From Heterohyrax brucei (lineage: Eukaryota; Chordata; Mammalia; Hyracoidea; Procaviidae), in NCBI GenBank assembly GCA_028571685.1, contig CM053162.1:69862351-69926350 (forward strand): DNA of 64,000 nt. Reading direction: 5' to 3'. The notes below the pieces were generated by a model. It saw nothing but the letters and a program-made list of their open reading frames with translations, did not search any database and was not told the origin of the DNA. Shown here one piece after another: positions 1-11,169 of the stretch (its first letter is position 1; each line of letters opens with the position of its first letter). The translations under genes and the position numbers were made by a program.

Positions 1-221
1 TCTACATCTAAAAGATGCTGTCCTACTGGATGCTTACTAGAAAGGAGAAGAGAGGACCAAGAGGAAGGGACAGAAGATTGTTAAGGGGACATGAGGTATA
101 CAGAATGAAAAGGAGTGTGCTAACATCGGACAAGGAGAGCAGAAGGAGCTGCAGATAGGTGGGCATGCAAGTTTAATTTGGATTGTAGACTTTCACTTAG
201 TCACAATAATAATAGTAAATC
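1..221 (+). mobile_element. L1 LINE 3' end (proboscidean-type 3'UTR)
   Basis: This matches two other stretches of the window (14650-14890 and 28480-28765) along a shared 3'UTR, including a run reading aaggagagcagaaggagctg and a terminal block gattgtagactttcact before an A/T-rich tail. The 14.6 kb copy is continuous with an L1 ORF2 end, which identifies the family. Only the last 220 bp lie in the window. The tail abuts a truncated LTR, so the L1 probably landed in that LTR. Confidence 0.8.
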
Positions 222-678
222 TGTCAACTTAGCTGGGCTATAAGTCCCAGTCTTGTGTGATCATTTCCATGTTGTGTGATTTACCTGTGTGTTGTAAATC
301 CTGTCACTGTGATGAAATGACATGGATTAGTGGCAGTTACACTGATGACATACATGAGATTAAACAGGGTCTTAACACAATCTCTTTGAGACACAAAAGA
401 GAGAAGCAGAGGAATCATGTGCCAACAAGGAAGCCGTGCTGGAAGCAGACTGTGTCCGTAGGACCTGAGGGTCCTGCTCCGAGGCACACCCAGACCACGG
501 GAAGGCGACAGTGAGGACCTGTCCCCAGAGCTGACACAGAGGGAAGGTCTCTCCCTATAGCCGGTGCCCTGAATGAGGACTTCCAGCCCGCTGGACTGTG
601 GCTGAATAAACGTCCCTCTGCTAAAGAAGCCACCCACTGGTGGTACTTTTGTTATAGTGGCAGTAGATGACCAAGACA
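222..678 (+). mobile_element. MaLR (MLT1-like) LTR, 5'-truncated
   Basis: The sequence aligns by eye with the LTRs at 1571 and 35624: the block around ggctataagtcccagt, the shared middle, then the hallmark 3' part with a polyadenylation signal (gaataaacg), aagccacccactggtggta and the terminal gaccaagaca. The canonical 5' TG end is missing because the L1 tail sits there. MaLR LTRs are remnants of ERVL-related retrotransposons and no viral gene is present. Confidence 0.75.
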
Positions 679-775
679 GCCACCAATGTCACAAAACAAT
701 ATGCATATTAATTGTTTAATGGGAAGTTTAATTGCTCTGCAAATCTTCACCTAAAATACAATTAAAAAATTGGGT
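679..775 (+). mobile_element. L1 3' terminus, second 3'UTR type
   Basis: It begins at ccaatgtcacaaaacaat and runs through attgtttaatgggaag to the A-rich end. It matches the end of the L1 3'UTR at about 12150-12196. Only about 95 bp remain, because the LTR upstream replaces the rest. This is a different L1 3'UTR type from the tail at 1-221. Confidence 0.65.
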
Positions 776-1570
776 TGAATAGCAGATATACAGCTTCCAT
801 GTTCTTAATATGCGTTCTATCTTTTTTGTCAAGAGTTTGGTGGTAGACTGGGAAACATTTTTTCTTTTGCTCTTCCACTGGGTAGTTCAGTATGTTTTTA
901 GAAGTTAAAGGTTTTTTTTAATAGATTTTTTAAAAGACTTAAGGGAATATCATTTTTATGAACCCTGGACAGCAGCGCACTTTCAAAGATTTTCGTCATT
1001 GCTGTTTATTTTTCATAGCTATATTTTCTAACTTATTTTTAACCAAATGGGCCTGCCCTGCTTGTTTAAACATGCTTATGATTAAAGTGTACATACAACA
1101 ATTTCTAAGACTTGATGCCATTATTCTGAGGTCACACAGGCCAAACCTGAGTATTCCAAACCATTAACTTATTATGGAGAGCATTGCTGGCAGCCTAAAT
1201 TGAGTTTACAGCTTACTAAATGCATCTGAAAGCAATATTTTCCCAGAAAAATGTTTTCCTTAGAAAAAAATGAATGTACTTTATTCTGGTGATGTCTTAT
1301 TCTACTTTTACAAGGGTAGACATTAACGCCCCAAAGTCAACACTGAACATTTCCCTCTGCAGGGATTCTTTCGTGCTTCCTGCTCCCAGGTGGACAGGTC
1401 CCTCCCAGTGGTCCACTCGCTGGTACCGTCCCTTTGAGATTATCCTCTGGCAGGAATACTAGTCTTTCTTCAGAATCTCCAAAATTAAAAGAGCTCAATT
1501 CAGATCTCTCTGATGTCTCATGTTTTCAAATTGTCCAGGTTAACTGGACAAGTAAGCCTCTCGTAGCATC
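776..1570. other. No gene or recognised repeat
   Basis: AT-rich sequence with only short chance frames. I recognise no repeat family, splice-flanked exon or RNA gene here. Confidence 0.5.
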
Positions 1571-2079
1571 TGTCACGGATTGAATTGTGTCCTCCAAAAA
1601 AATATGTGTAGCCAAGTGGCTGGGCCATGATTCCCAGTATTTTATGATTGTCTTCCATTTTGTGATTTTCTTACGTTGTATGTCAAAGAGGATTAGTGGG
1701 ACTGTAAATCCCTTCCTAAGCTTACCTCCCTGCTCCAATGTAAAGGGAGTTTCCCCTGGAGTGTGGCTTGCCCTGCCCTTTATCCCTTCATCCTACAAGA
1801 GACAAAAGGAAAGCAAAGAGAGAACTGGGCACCTCACACCACCACGAAAGCACCACCAAGAGTACAGCGTGTCCTTCAGGGCTGAGGTTCCTGAACCAAG
1901 AGGCTCCCTGAACAAAGACTGAGGCGACACAAGGACTTTCCTCCAAAGCTGACAATCGGAAAAGCTCTCTGAGTGGACACCCCGAATTTGGACTTGTAGC
2001 CTATCGGAATGTGTACGAATAATCTTTTCTTTGCTATAGCCGTCCACTCTGCGGTATTTCATACTAGCTGACTAAAGCA
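1571..2079 (+). mobile_element. Solo MaLR (MLT1-like) LTR with 5-bp target duplication
   Basis: A complete LTR of about 509 bp. It starts tgtcacggattgaattgtgt and ends tgactaaagca, so it has TG...CA termini. The five bases before it (1566-1570) and after it (2080-2084) are both gcatc, a perfect target site duplication of the length expected for ERVL/MaLR elements. It resembles the LTR at 35624-36122 throughout. No internal region follows, so this is a solo LTR left by LTR-LTR recombination. The frames overlapping it are chance frames. Confidence 0.88.
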
Positions 2080-2273
2080 GCATCTTCCCTAAATCTATTA
2101 AAATTTGGGGGAAATACAGTAATTTCTGATGTCAAAAGAGCATTCTGTCCCAGCCTTGGAAATGAAATCGTATTTGCCTCCACCAATACCTAGGTGCTTC
2201 ACAAAAGATGTTTCCAACTCGACCTGCAGGCTCCTTTGCAGTCTGAGTTTCTGGATAAACCTGTCTGGTTCTA

Positions 2274-2431
2274 CGAATGTGTCTCGACTCCCACCAGTAC
2301 AAAATTCCCTCTGATTCCAGCTGCTATAGCCATAACCACAACTGGGAAGTGTGGTCACCCCAAGTTGTGATTATGCTAGAGCAGGTGGAATCAGAGGGAA
2401 TTTTGTACTGGTGGAGGTCCAGATACACTGG
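2274..2431. repeat. Long imperfect inverted repeat (hairpin-forming)
   Basis: Bases 2291-2343 and 2363-2414 are reverse complements apart from about three substitutions and one gap, separated by a 19-base spacer. A weaker match extends both arms outward to about 2274 and 2431. The core reads accagtacaaaattccctct on the left and its complement on the right. Such near-perfect palindromes usually come from a DNA-transposon MITE or an inverted local duplication. I do not recognise the family. Confidence 0.85.
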
Positions 2432-2636
2432 CAGGATTTTGGAACATAGAACCCCAAGGTGAGGTTGTTGAGTGTGCTGGGTCTGTCTGTAGAAAGAAAA
2501 ATCTAATTCCATTAATCTTCCTGGTTCCAAAGAGAACCTAATCTAGCAGTCCTACAGCTGCCCTGCAGTTGTAAAGGAACAAACAAACAAAACCCCAGAG
2601 GCGTGTTCCACCCTGTATGTCCTACTCTCCCCAATA

Positions 2637-3017
2637 TCCAAGAAAAAAAAATCAACGCATTTGAATGGCAGTGTTGGCAAAGAATATTGAATATACTGTA
2701 TGTAGACTGCCAGAAGAATGAGCAAGTCAGTCTTGGAAGAAATGCAACCAGAATGGTCCTTAGATGTGAGGTTGGAAAGACTTTGACTCACTAATTTTAG
2801 ACATCATCAGGAAAGACCAATCATGAAGAAAGGGCTTCATGTTTTATAGAGAGTCAGCAAAACAAGGCAAACTGTTAGACTGGCAACAATACGCTCAAAC
2901 CTAACAGCAATTATGAAAATAATTAGGAACGTGCTGTGGGACCAAATGACATTTTCTGCTGTTATATATAGGTTTTCCAGGTCCAAGCCGATGTTTCAGC
3001 ACCTAACAAAGGCAACG
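2637..3017 (+). mobile_element. RTE LINE 3' fragment (RTE1/BovB-like)
   Basis: It encodes the eroded C-terminal end of the RTE polyprotein (around FEWQCWQRILNILYVDCQKN, compared with the family pattern FELWCWRRM) and reaches the family 3' end at gcacctaacaaaggcaac. It is heavily 5'-truncated and diverged, as is usual for dead RTE copies. Confidence 0.7.
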
Positions 3018-3076
3018 TGTGTGTATGTATGTACATGCATCTATATATAAGCACATATATATGTATATACATATAA
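3018..3076. repeat. TG/TA-rich simple repeat
   Basis: Interrupted tgtatgtatg and atatatatgtatat steps directly after the RTE 3' end. It probably grew from the RTE tail, since microsatellites commonly seed there. Confidence 0.7.
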
Positions 3077-3745
3077 GATTTGGAGATACATTAAAGTGTG
3101 TCTTTTTCCCAAGTGGAAAGAGACTGACAGGTGGCTAGAGCCAAAGATCTCTAACCCTTTAACCCAGTTCTGCTCTTTCAGGTCCTTAAGTCTATTCCAG
3201 GCAGTTGGGTTCAAGGGGACAGGGTTGACAAATAAATCCTGCATTCGTACTCCAGATGCTAACGGAAACTTCCAGCCAGGGCCATCAGACATCTCAGTTT
3301 GTGGGAGGCTGCCCTGTCCTGGAAAATTAATAAAGGTGTGTCCTGTTTAGATCTCAGAAGTGACCGGGTTTCGGTGGCGGATCATACAGTCCCCTGACTC
3401 TTAACAACTTACATTCGCCCACACTGAGATACAACATCCACTTTGCCTGAGTGCAGAAATTTCTGTCTCAGAGCTGAATACTGTGAGGCTCACCTTGGTC
3501 CCATGTTTTTGGTGGGCCACAGCCAAGCCATTTGGGAGACGAGCAAAGATGATCTCAAAGAAAAGTGCTTTCTGTTTGATACTTGAGTGATGGTTGAGGA
3601 AACAGGACACTAAACTGAGGTCTGGCCGAGATAAACTCTGCAACCAAGGGGTAGTAGTAACCTTCTTTCTTAACATTTTATCAGCACAGCTGATGTTAGG
3701 ATGATGGGCAAAAAGTAAAGGACAAAACAAACTGTTCCTGTGAAC
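3077..3745. other. No gene recognised
   Basis: A 157-codon minus-strand frame covers 3401-3874 but overlaps the antisense of a SINE and has no recognisable domain, so I treat it as chance. No repeat is identified in this stretch. Confidence 0.5.
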
Positions 3746-3960
3746 GAGGCCCTGGGTGGTACAGTTGATACTTGATGACTGAAGGTTCACAGCTTGAACG
3801 CACTCATGGCTCCCTGGAAAACAGACCTGGCCATCTGCTCCCAGAAATATTACAGTCCAGAAAAATCCATGCAACAGTTAGTTCCACTCTGTAACATATG
3901 GGTCACCATGAGTCAGAAGCAACTCAATGGCAACAGGTGTGGAGTTTTCTTTGGTTTTAA
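3746..3960 (+). mobile_element. AfroSINE (long variant)
   Basis: It begins near ctgggtggtacag (tRNA-derived A-box region) and continues through the middle block to gagtcagaagcaactcaatg and a T/G-rich tail. This long variant carries an extra segment between the B-box region and the LINE-like tail that the short copies (for example 36796) lack. Confidence 0.75.
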
Positions 3961-5293
3961 TTCATGGACAAATTTCTAACTTGTGATATCCTTTTTCTTT
4001 CTCTTAAGTTGATCACAGCAGGGCTTTTCTTAGAATAAAACAACACTCCAAATAAAGGTATGTTGTTTGGCTGGTCTGTGTACATCCCCTGGCATGCAGA
4101 CACCATCCTACAGTTCCATGCTTCCCTGAGAACCAACATCTTAGCTTCCTTAGTCAGCTATCACCCTTCTCTGAAAAGCAAACTGTGTGTTTGACGGGTG
4201 AGCAGTTGGCTTTGGTCAGAGGATTCTGTCACAGTTCCTTTGACATTAAACAGAATGGCATCCAAAGTTCTGTAAATGAAAATGCTTGCAAATCAGGACT
4301 AAATTCCAGACTAATTCTTCAGCAATGCCATATCACAAGTGCCAGCACTCAATTAGCTGAAAAACTTATCAGCTTTCAAACCCCAACATCTAGCTAATCA
4401 TTTGTATTTTTCTGCACTAAATACTCGATCTGATTATTCTATTTCACCTTGATTTAAGACGACAACTTTTGAGTTCCCTAAATATTAATTAGGGTTGTAT
4501 TTTCCTCTTCTCTAAGAGAGCAAACGGGTAATTAGATGACCAGTTCCAGTTTCCTGCCACTTATCTCATTGGAGGCATTTAAAAAACTGGCTCATCTCTT
4601 TGCTCCTTTTAAAGAATACCAAGCGTGGATCCCTGTGTCTGTTTGCAGGAATTATCACTAAAAAGCACCAGACGTGAGAACTAAAGTGCAGTGTAGCACG
4701 TAATGGGGTACAATTCATAGCCAACAAAATGCTAGATTTCAGGGAATCCCCTAAATGGCTCCAGCGCTTGTGTCCAAAATCTCCCTGACAGATGCGTAAG
4801 TTAAAGAGGCAAAGAAGAGGAAGAATTAAAGACACAGACAGACAGACAGACCACTGGATGGTCTTTATTTAGCACTAAAGATTCCTTTTTTTTCTTTTCT
4901 TTATTTTTTTTTTCTCCTTTATCTTTGGCTATAATGGCTTAGCAAGATAACAAAACATATAAAAGTGTATATTGGAAAAAACTGATAATTTTCATAATTG
5001 AATCAACACCTAAAGACTACATTTTTTCTAATTACAAGATCTACCCTCATTTCACGCTTATTTATTTAAAAAAACGATTTGTAAATAATCCAACCTTTCA
5101 AAAGAAAACACTGATTCTGACAAAAAATAGTGTAGGTCTATATTTTGATTTTTAATTTTGATTTTTATTGTTCAATTTTTATATAAATTGGAGTGTTTGC
5201 AAGGATTTTGAGACTTAAGAGATACAGCTAGAGAACAAATGGTCTCTATTTTTAATTTGGCTTTCTCTAACCATCCTTTAATTGCTAAGGGGC
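3961..5293. other. No gene; two small simple tracts
   Basis: Mostly unassigned AT-rich DNA. It holds a short (GACA)n run near 4832-4850 and a long pyrimidine/T-rich tract at about 4876-4922. No exon, repeat family or RNA gene is recognised. Confidence 0.5.
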
Positions 5294-5686
5294 TATCATG
5301 GACTGAATGTGTCTCACAAAACCTTGTGTTATACATTCTCACCTCAGTGCCTTGGTTGCAGCCCCACTCAGGAATGTGTTGCTGTGAGGCAGGATGAGTG
5401 CAGTGGGTATTTTGAGTCAATTTCTATTGAGATATAAAAGCCATTAAACAAACTATAGAAGTGACGATGGGAGAAGAGAGATGCCAACCCACATAAAGAT
5501 AGTAGCCCAGGATCAGAAATTAAAAGAGACATGGACTTTATTGCACAGCCTGCAAAGAAAGAAAGCCCTCCCCTAGAGCTAAAACTCTGAATTTGGACCT
5601 TCCGTCTCCTAAACTATGAGAAAATAAATTTCTGTTTGTTTAAGCCAACCACTATGACACCTCTGTTATAGCACGTAACTAAGACA
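5294..5686 (+). mobile_element. MaLR LTR (5' LTR of the probable provirus)
   Basis: It starts tatcatggactgaatgtgt (TG start mutated to TA), contains gagatataaaagccattaaa and the polyadenylation signal in gagaaaataaatttctg, and ends gtaactaagaca. What follows looks like internal MaLR sequence rather than flank, which argues against a solo LTR. Confidence 0.75.
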
Positions 5687-5749
5687 AAATTTGGTACCTC
5701 AAGAGTAGGATGCTGCTCTAACAGACATCTCAAATGTGGAAGTGGTTTT

Positions 5750-7500
5750 GGACATGTACAAAGAGCTGGAAATGGAAAACCAGAAAGGAAGAACATGTTC
5801 TGCTTTTCTCAAGCTGAAAGAATTGAAGAAAAAATTCAAGCCTCAAGTTACAATACTGAAGGATTCAACAGGGAAAATACTCAACAACTCAGGGAGCATC
5901 AAAAGACATTGGAAAAATACACAGAGTCATTATACCAGAAAGAACTGGTCGATGTTCAGCCCTTAAAGAGGTACTGTATGAGATGCAACTGATGGTACTG
6001 AAGGAAGAAGTCGAAGCTGCATTGAAGGCACTGGTAAAAAAAAAAAAAAAGTCTCCAAGAATTGATGGAATATCAACTGAGATATTTCAACAAACAGATG
6101 AAGCTCTGGAAGTGCTCACTCATCTATGCCAAGAAATTTGGAAGCTAGCTCCCTGGCCACCTGACTGGAAGAGATCCACATTTATGCCCATTCCAAAGAA
6201 CGGTAATCCAACCAAATGAGGAAATTACCAAACCATATTTTGAATACCACACACAAGTAAAATTTTGCTCAAGATCATTCAAAAGTGAATGCAACAGTAT
6301 ATTGACAAAGAACTACCAGAAATTCAAGCTGGTTAAGAAGAGGACTTGGAACCGGGGATGTCACTGCTGATGTCACATGGATCTTGGCTGAAAGCCGAGA
6401 ACACCAGAGAGATGTTTACACGTGCTCCACTGACTATGCACAGGCATTCGACTTTGTGGATCGTAACAAATTACGGCTAACCTTGTGGAGAACGGGTACC
6501 CTGAACACCTAATTGTGCTCCTAAGGAATCTATGTATAGATCAACAGGCAGTCATGCAAACAGAACAAGGGGACACTGCCTGGTTTAAAGTCAGGAAAGC
6601 TGTGCGTCAGGACTGTATCCTTTCACCACACCTTTTCAATCTGTATGCCAAGCAAATAATCCAAGAAGCTGGATTATATGAGGAAGAACAAGGCATCAGG
6701 ACTGGCGGACAACTCATTCACAACCTGCGTTAGGCAGGCAACACCACCTTACTTGCTGAAAGTGAAGAAGACTGGAAGCCCTTCTGACGATCACAGCTTT
6801 CAGTATGGATTGCACCTGAACATCAAGAAAACAAAAGTCCTCACAACTACAGCAGTAATAACATCATCATAAACGGACAAAGGATTGAGGCTGTCAAAGA
6901 TTTCCTTTTACTTGAGTCTACAATCAACGCCCATGAAAGCAGCACTCAAGAAATCTAAAGATGCATTGCACTGGGAAAATCTGCTGCAAGGGACCTCTTT
7001 TAAATGCTGAAAAGTAAAGATGACATCTTGAAGACTAAAATGTACCTGACCCAAGCCATGGTATTTTCAATCACATCATATGCACGTGAAAGCTGGACAC
7101 CAAACAAAGATGACAGACGAAGAATTGATGCCTTTGAATTTTGGTGTTGGAGAAGAATGTTGAATGTATCATGGATTGCCAAAAGAACAAATAGATCTGT
7201 TCTAGGAGAGATACAACCTGAGTGCTCCTTGGAAAGCAAAGATGACGCGATTGCGTTTGACATATTTCAGACACGTTGTTGGGAAGGATCTGTCCATGGA
7301 GACGGACATCATGCTTGATAGAGTGGAGGGTGAGTGAAAAAGAGGAAGACTTTTGATGAGATGGACTGACACAGCGGCCACAACATGGACTGAAGCACAA
7401 AAATGACTGCGGACATGGCCTGAGCCTGGGCAGTGTTTTGTTCTGTTGCTCACAGCATCTCTATGAGTCAGAACTGACTCGATGGCACCTAACAACAACA
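5750..7500 (+). mobile_element. 5'-truncated RTE LINE, about 1.75 kb
   Basis: It begins at acatgtacaaagagctgg, inside the RTE coding region, and runs to the family 3' end gactcgatggcacctaacaa plus a short (CAA)n tail. It covers the reverse transcriptase and C-terminal parts but not the endonuclease. It interrupts MaLR internal sequence, so it is younger than that element. Confidence 0.85.
5983..7318 (+). pseudogene. RTE reverse transcriptase (dead copy)
   Basis: Broken pieces of the RTE polyprotein in order. 5983-6219 carries the reverse transcriptase N-terminal part (IDGISTEIFQQ ... WPPDWKRSTFMPIPKNG). 6485-6733 carries the palm segment (VRQDCILSPHLFNLYAKQII). 7004-7318 carries the C-terminal conserved block (FEFWCWRRMLNVSWIAKRTN). 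The pieces are separated by frameshifts and stops. At the catalytic YADD position (about 6730-6742) the sequence reads through a stop, so no active enzyme is possible. An A14 run at about 6037-6050 is one frameshift site. Confidence 0.85.
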
Positions 7501-7592
7501 ATAAAAGGAATCATTGCCTGGCTAAGTTGACACATATTTTGAGGGGACACAATTCAATCCATGATGGGAGCAGCTCCCAAACCTGAATGGGT

Positions 7593-7622
7593 GGCCCTGC
7601 CCTGCCCTGCCCTGCCCTGCCC
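7593..7622. repeat. (CCCTG)n short tandem repeat
   Basis: About five consecutive ccctg units in an otherwise unremarkable GC-rich part of the MaLR-like internal sequence. Confidence 0.85.
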
Positions 7623-7931
7623 AATGGACAGAAGAACGGGGCCAGCTGGGACAAAGGAGGGGAGTCTCTATCACACAGACTAGGAGACTCGGGCAACCCA
7701 GGGTCAAGGGAGGAGAGTTGTCACCCCAGTGGGCCCGGACGGTGGGGTTGAAGCCTGGGGTCAAAGCGTCTCCACCCAGAATTCAGAGAATGTGTCCAAC
7801 CCCCAGAGTCTGGGGAACAGGATCATTACCCAGATGGTGTCAGAAAACAGAGGGTTACTGTCAAGCCTTGAAATGTAATTTTCAAGCTAGCGAAATGTAT
7901 TCTGCTGAGTTTGGGGCTTACTTGGAGACTC

Positions 7932-8042
7932 CGGTGTCATAGCGGGCTAAATGCTCCTTGGACACTCCATCGGGCAGTCCTACTCTGACGTCTAGGGTTG
8001 CTATGAGTCAGACCCAACTCTGTGGCAATGGGTTTTGGTATC
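7932..8042 (+). mobile_element. AfroSINE, internally deleted
   Basis: The A-box start gggctaaatg is followed almost directly by ctccttggacactc, so the B-box segment is gone. The 3' half (gggcagtcctactctgacg, gctatgagtcagaccc, caatgggttttggt) is clear. It sits inside MaLR-like internal sequence. Confidence 0.7.
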
Positions 8043-8338
8043 TACTGCACCACTTTTTCCTCCAAATTCTCCCATTTGCTAAGGAAATGTCTATCTTGTG
8101 CCTCTTTCACCACTGTACTTTGGAAACAGATAACTTGCAGTCTAGATTTCATAGGTATACAGATGAAATTTTGTCCCAGGATGGAATATGCTTAAAGTTT
8201 CATCTATATACGATTTAGATGACCCAGAAGATGAGAATTTGAACTTGGAGCTGACTTTAAACTTTTGGAACAATACGATGAGGTGAATGTGATTTGCATA
8301 TGGTAAAGACATGAATTTTGGGAGGCCAAAGGGTAAAG

Positions 8339-8742
8339 TGCTATGGACTGAACTGTGTTCCCCCAAAATGTGTATTGTAAACCCTAACTTCTATGCCTGT
8401 GGTTATAATTCCATTTGGGAATCGGTTGTCTTTGTTATGTTAATGAGAGGATGAATTTAAGATGTATCTTTATTCTACCTCGTTTGAGGTATAAAGGAGA
8501 TTAAACAAGCAAAGAGAGAGTAGCAGAAATAACGGGAAAGAGCCCATGAAGATTAGCCAAGCGCTGAAGGTAAAAGTAACAAGGACGTTCCTCTGGAGCT
8601 AACACAGAAGGAAAACCTTCCCTCAGAGCCAGCACCCTGCATCTGGGCTTCCGGGCTCCAGAACTATGAGAAAACAAATGTCTGTCGGTCAAAGCAACGC
8701 ACTAGCCGTGCTTCTGTTACGGCAGCTCTGCATAACGAGGAC
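8339..8742 (+). mobile_element. MaLR LTR (3' LTR of the probable provirus)
   Basis: It starts tgctatggactgaactgtgt after a purine-rich stretch (gggaggccaaagggtaaag) that fits a polypurine tract. It contains gaggtataaaggagattaaa and ends near cataacgaggac. It belongs to the same LTR type as 5294-5686 but is diverged from it. Confidence 0.75.
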
Positions 8743-9433
8743 GGGGCCTGCACAGAAACTCTTTCTTGGAAGCCTTTTGTTTTCCTTCTCTCATTGATGT
8801 AGAAGTTAAAATTCTCCTTCTCCTAGGTCAGTACATCATCTGAAAACACTGTTAAAGAGGATACACTCAGAAATTCATTTTTTAAAGCTGTGAAAAGAAT
8901 GCTGTCTGAGAAAAATACAGGCTCCCGGTTTTCGTAGGTTTTCAAGAGTGAAAGAAAGAGACGCCTGTGCCTCATCCAAGCACCACGCCGGCGTTGGGTG
9001 TCCGCTGCCGACAGCTTCCACACCATAATGTCAGAGTTTCTGGGAAGACCTCTCTCCCTGAAATACAATTTCCAAGAAGGCTAAGTGGGCTTTTACTCTC
9101 AGACTTTCCCTTTGGAGCTGAATAATTTATGGCTTCAGAAATCCCATAAAGTAAAACATATTCGGTTACTGACAACACCCAAATTCTTGTGTATTTTCCA
9201 GTTCAGCAGGTAATCAAAGGTGCAGGCGCCCTTGGGGTGCAGAGGTCTAGGATGAGAATGAGGAAATGAAACCCAGGAAGGAACACGAAGAACCTGAAAT
9301 GAAGGAGGGTTACTTTGCTGTCTTGCCTGAGGCCTCCTAAAGGACCTGAATGTTAAAGCTCTTCAAAGTAGAAATTTGGTCTGTTTCAGCCTTTCCCCAC
9401 GTTCTTACTCTTCCTACCTACTACTATTACCAA
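8743..9433. other. No gene recognised
   Basis: Short minus-strand frames only. I see no repeat family signature or convincing exon. Confidence 0.5.
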
Positions 9434-9635
9434 AGACCCCAAGTGGTACAGAGGTTAAGCCTTTGCCTGCTAAACAGAGGTTTGGCAGTTTGAAACCAGC
9501 AGCCACTCTTCACACGGAAGATGAGACAGTCTGCTTCCCCTAAGATCACAGCTTCGGAAACCCAGTGGGGTGGCTCTGCTCTGTCCTATATGACTGCTAA
9601 GGACTGAAATCAATGTGACCACAGGTTTTTGTTGT
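9434..9635 (+). mobile_element. AfroSINE (long variant)
   Basis: It starts accccaagtggtacagagg, with B-box region ggcagtttgaaacc, extra segment around gagacagtctgcttcccc, and a degenerate tail. Another copy lies tail-to-tail just downstream. Confidence 0.7.
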
Positions 9636-9652
9636 GGTGGTGGTTCGTTCAC

Positions 9653-9863
9653 TGCTAGCACCAGTAACTGTTGAGTCGATCTGAATCCTGGTAACTCCAT
9701 GTGTGTCACAGCTGAACTGTGCTCCACAGGACTGTCAATGGGGGATTTTCTTTCAAAAGTAAATGAACAGTCCTTTCTTCTAAAGTGCCTGCATATGGAC
9801 TTGAACCTCCAACCTTCTGGTTAGCAGATGAATGCATTAACCATTGGTACCACCCAGGGGGTC
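9653..9863 (-). mobile_element. AfroSINE (long variant), inverted relative to its neighbour
   Basis: Read on the minus strand it runs from ggaccccctgggtggtacc to the tail at gttactggtgctag. Together with the plus-strand copy at 9434 it forms a tail-to-tail pair about 20 bp apart. Confidence 0.7.
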
Positions 9864-9919
9864 CACAAAGGCTCCCAGTGAAACCTACTTAGAAGATACA
9901 GAGTTTCTTTCTTTTTTTT

Positions 9920-10990
9920 TTTTAATATGATTGAGTGAAAATGTACATTCCCATATAAATTCACATGCTCACCTACACGCAGTCCACTGGTCTCCCTGCC
10001 CGGTGACAGACAGCACACCTCTCCTCTCTGCTCCATAAATATCCTGTCCTCCCAACAGTCTCCTATTCCATCCTCTCCACCCACTGCCCTTCCTCCAGCA
10101 AGAGGTCAGCAAGATGACATCCTATAGATGCATAGGACCATAAAATTCCCACAAGATACAGTCACTGTGTGTCACCAAGTCCAATCCATTGCTGCCTGAA
10201 AAGTTGACCTTCATTATGATTTACGGACAGGGGCAGCATCAGGGCTGGGGGCCATGACCCCAAGGGGAACTCTGAAGCCCCCGGATCATCAACTGCAGTC
10301 TTTTATTGGAGATCTCAGGGTGCGCCCCTATTTATTCTCTTGTTGCCAATGAGACTCAACTTTGTGAGCTCCATCGTGGCTATCACTGGTGGTGGCCGAG
10401 CACCATCCAGTTCTTCCGGTCACGAGCTGATGTAGAGACCCACTCACATGGGTCTCTCTGTCTTCTGGGTTCTCTTTTCCCCATGTCATTCCTGTCCTCA
10501 GTGATCATCTGTTCCTGCTGAGTTGGGACCATTTGCTGTACCCTCAGATGGCAGCTCGGCAGCTTTTAAGACCCCAGACGCCACTCACCGATGTGGGGTT
10601 CAGAGAGTCCTCATTAGCAAAATGCTAGCTGGGCCAACTGGCCTTGATTTTGCCTAACATCGTGGTCCCCGGCCCCCTACCCCAGCTATTCTGTCCTTCA
10701 GATATTGGGCTAAGATGGGAGGAGTACTCAAATTGTGTTGAAGTCCAGTTATTATTGATCTTCTTTCTAATGTGTGCTGTTACTGATTTCACCCAATCAA
10801 ATTTCTATGAACTATCTAATCTAAACCCTCTCCCCCTCACGCTCCCTCCTTCCCCATCCTCGCAGCCATCAAAGACTCTTTTCTTCTATGCCTGAGCCTG
10901 TTTTTAAGTTCTTACAGTAGGGGTCCTTTCGTCACTGACTACTTTCACTCAGCATAATGTCCTCCAGTTGAAACCAGGTTAAGAGATGTT
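9920..10990 (-). mobile_element. L1 3' end (3'UTR and last ORF2 part), minus strand
   Basis: The T-rich start at 9910-9925 is the poly(A) tail in antisense, next to the L1 terminal block (ttgagtgaaaatgtacattc). The 3'UTR matches 13960-14890 on the opposite strand, for example tggccccagcc and gtccaatccattgctg. The far end (gcataatgtcctccagttg) matches the L1 ORF2 terminus. The frames here are antisense artefacts. Confidence 0.8.
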
Positions 10991-11169
10991 TCCTGCAGAA
11001 GATAGGGAGTTTCCACATCTCTTTTCAGTTCTTCATATAGCCTTGCCTACAGCAACGAAACAGTATGATGTAGAGAGCACAAACTTTAGAATCGAGTGGA
11101 TTAGGTATGAGTCTCCACGTAGCTCTTTTCTATCTCTGTGATTCAGCAGTCACTTAACACCTGGGAGTC

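Larger units (their letters stand above)
5294..8742 (+). mobile_element. Probable MaLR provirus, nested by an RTE and a SINE
   Basis: Two same-strand MLT1-like LTRs (5294-5686 and 8339-8742) flank sequence that looks like MaLR internal DNA. About 65 bp after the first LTR (ggatgctgctctaacagaca...ggaagtggttttgg) match the expected start of the internal region. The 7505-7930 and 8045-8338 stretches look like the rest, ending in a purine-rich stretch just before the second LTR. An RTE fills 5750-7500 and a SINE 7932-8042. A possible 5-bp duplication ggggc flanks the whole (5289-5293, 8743-8747). The LTRs are quite diverged, so two unrelated insertions remain possible. No viral gene survives. Confidence 0.55.

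Noticed and set aside
3401-3874. 157-codon minus-strand frame
   Set aside because: It is partly antisense to an AfroSINE, no protein domain is recognisable, and there is no splice or promoter context.
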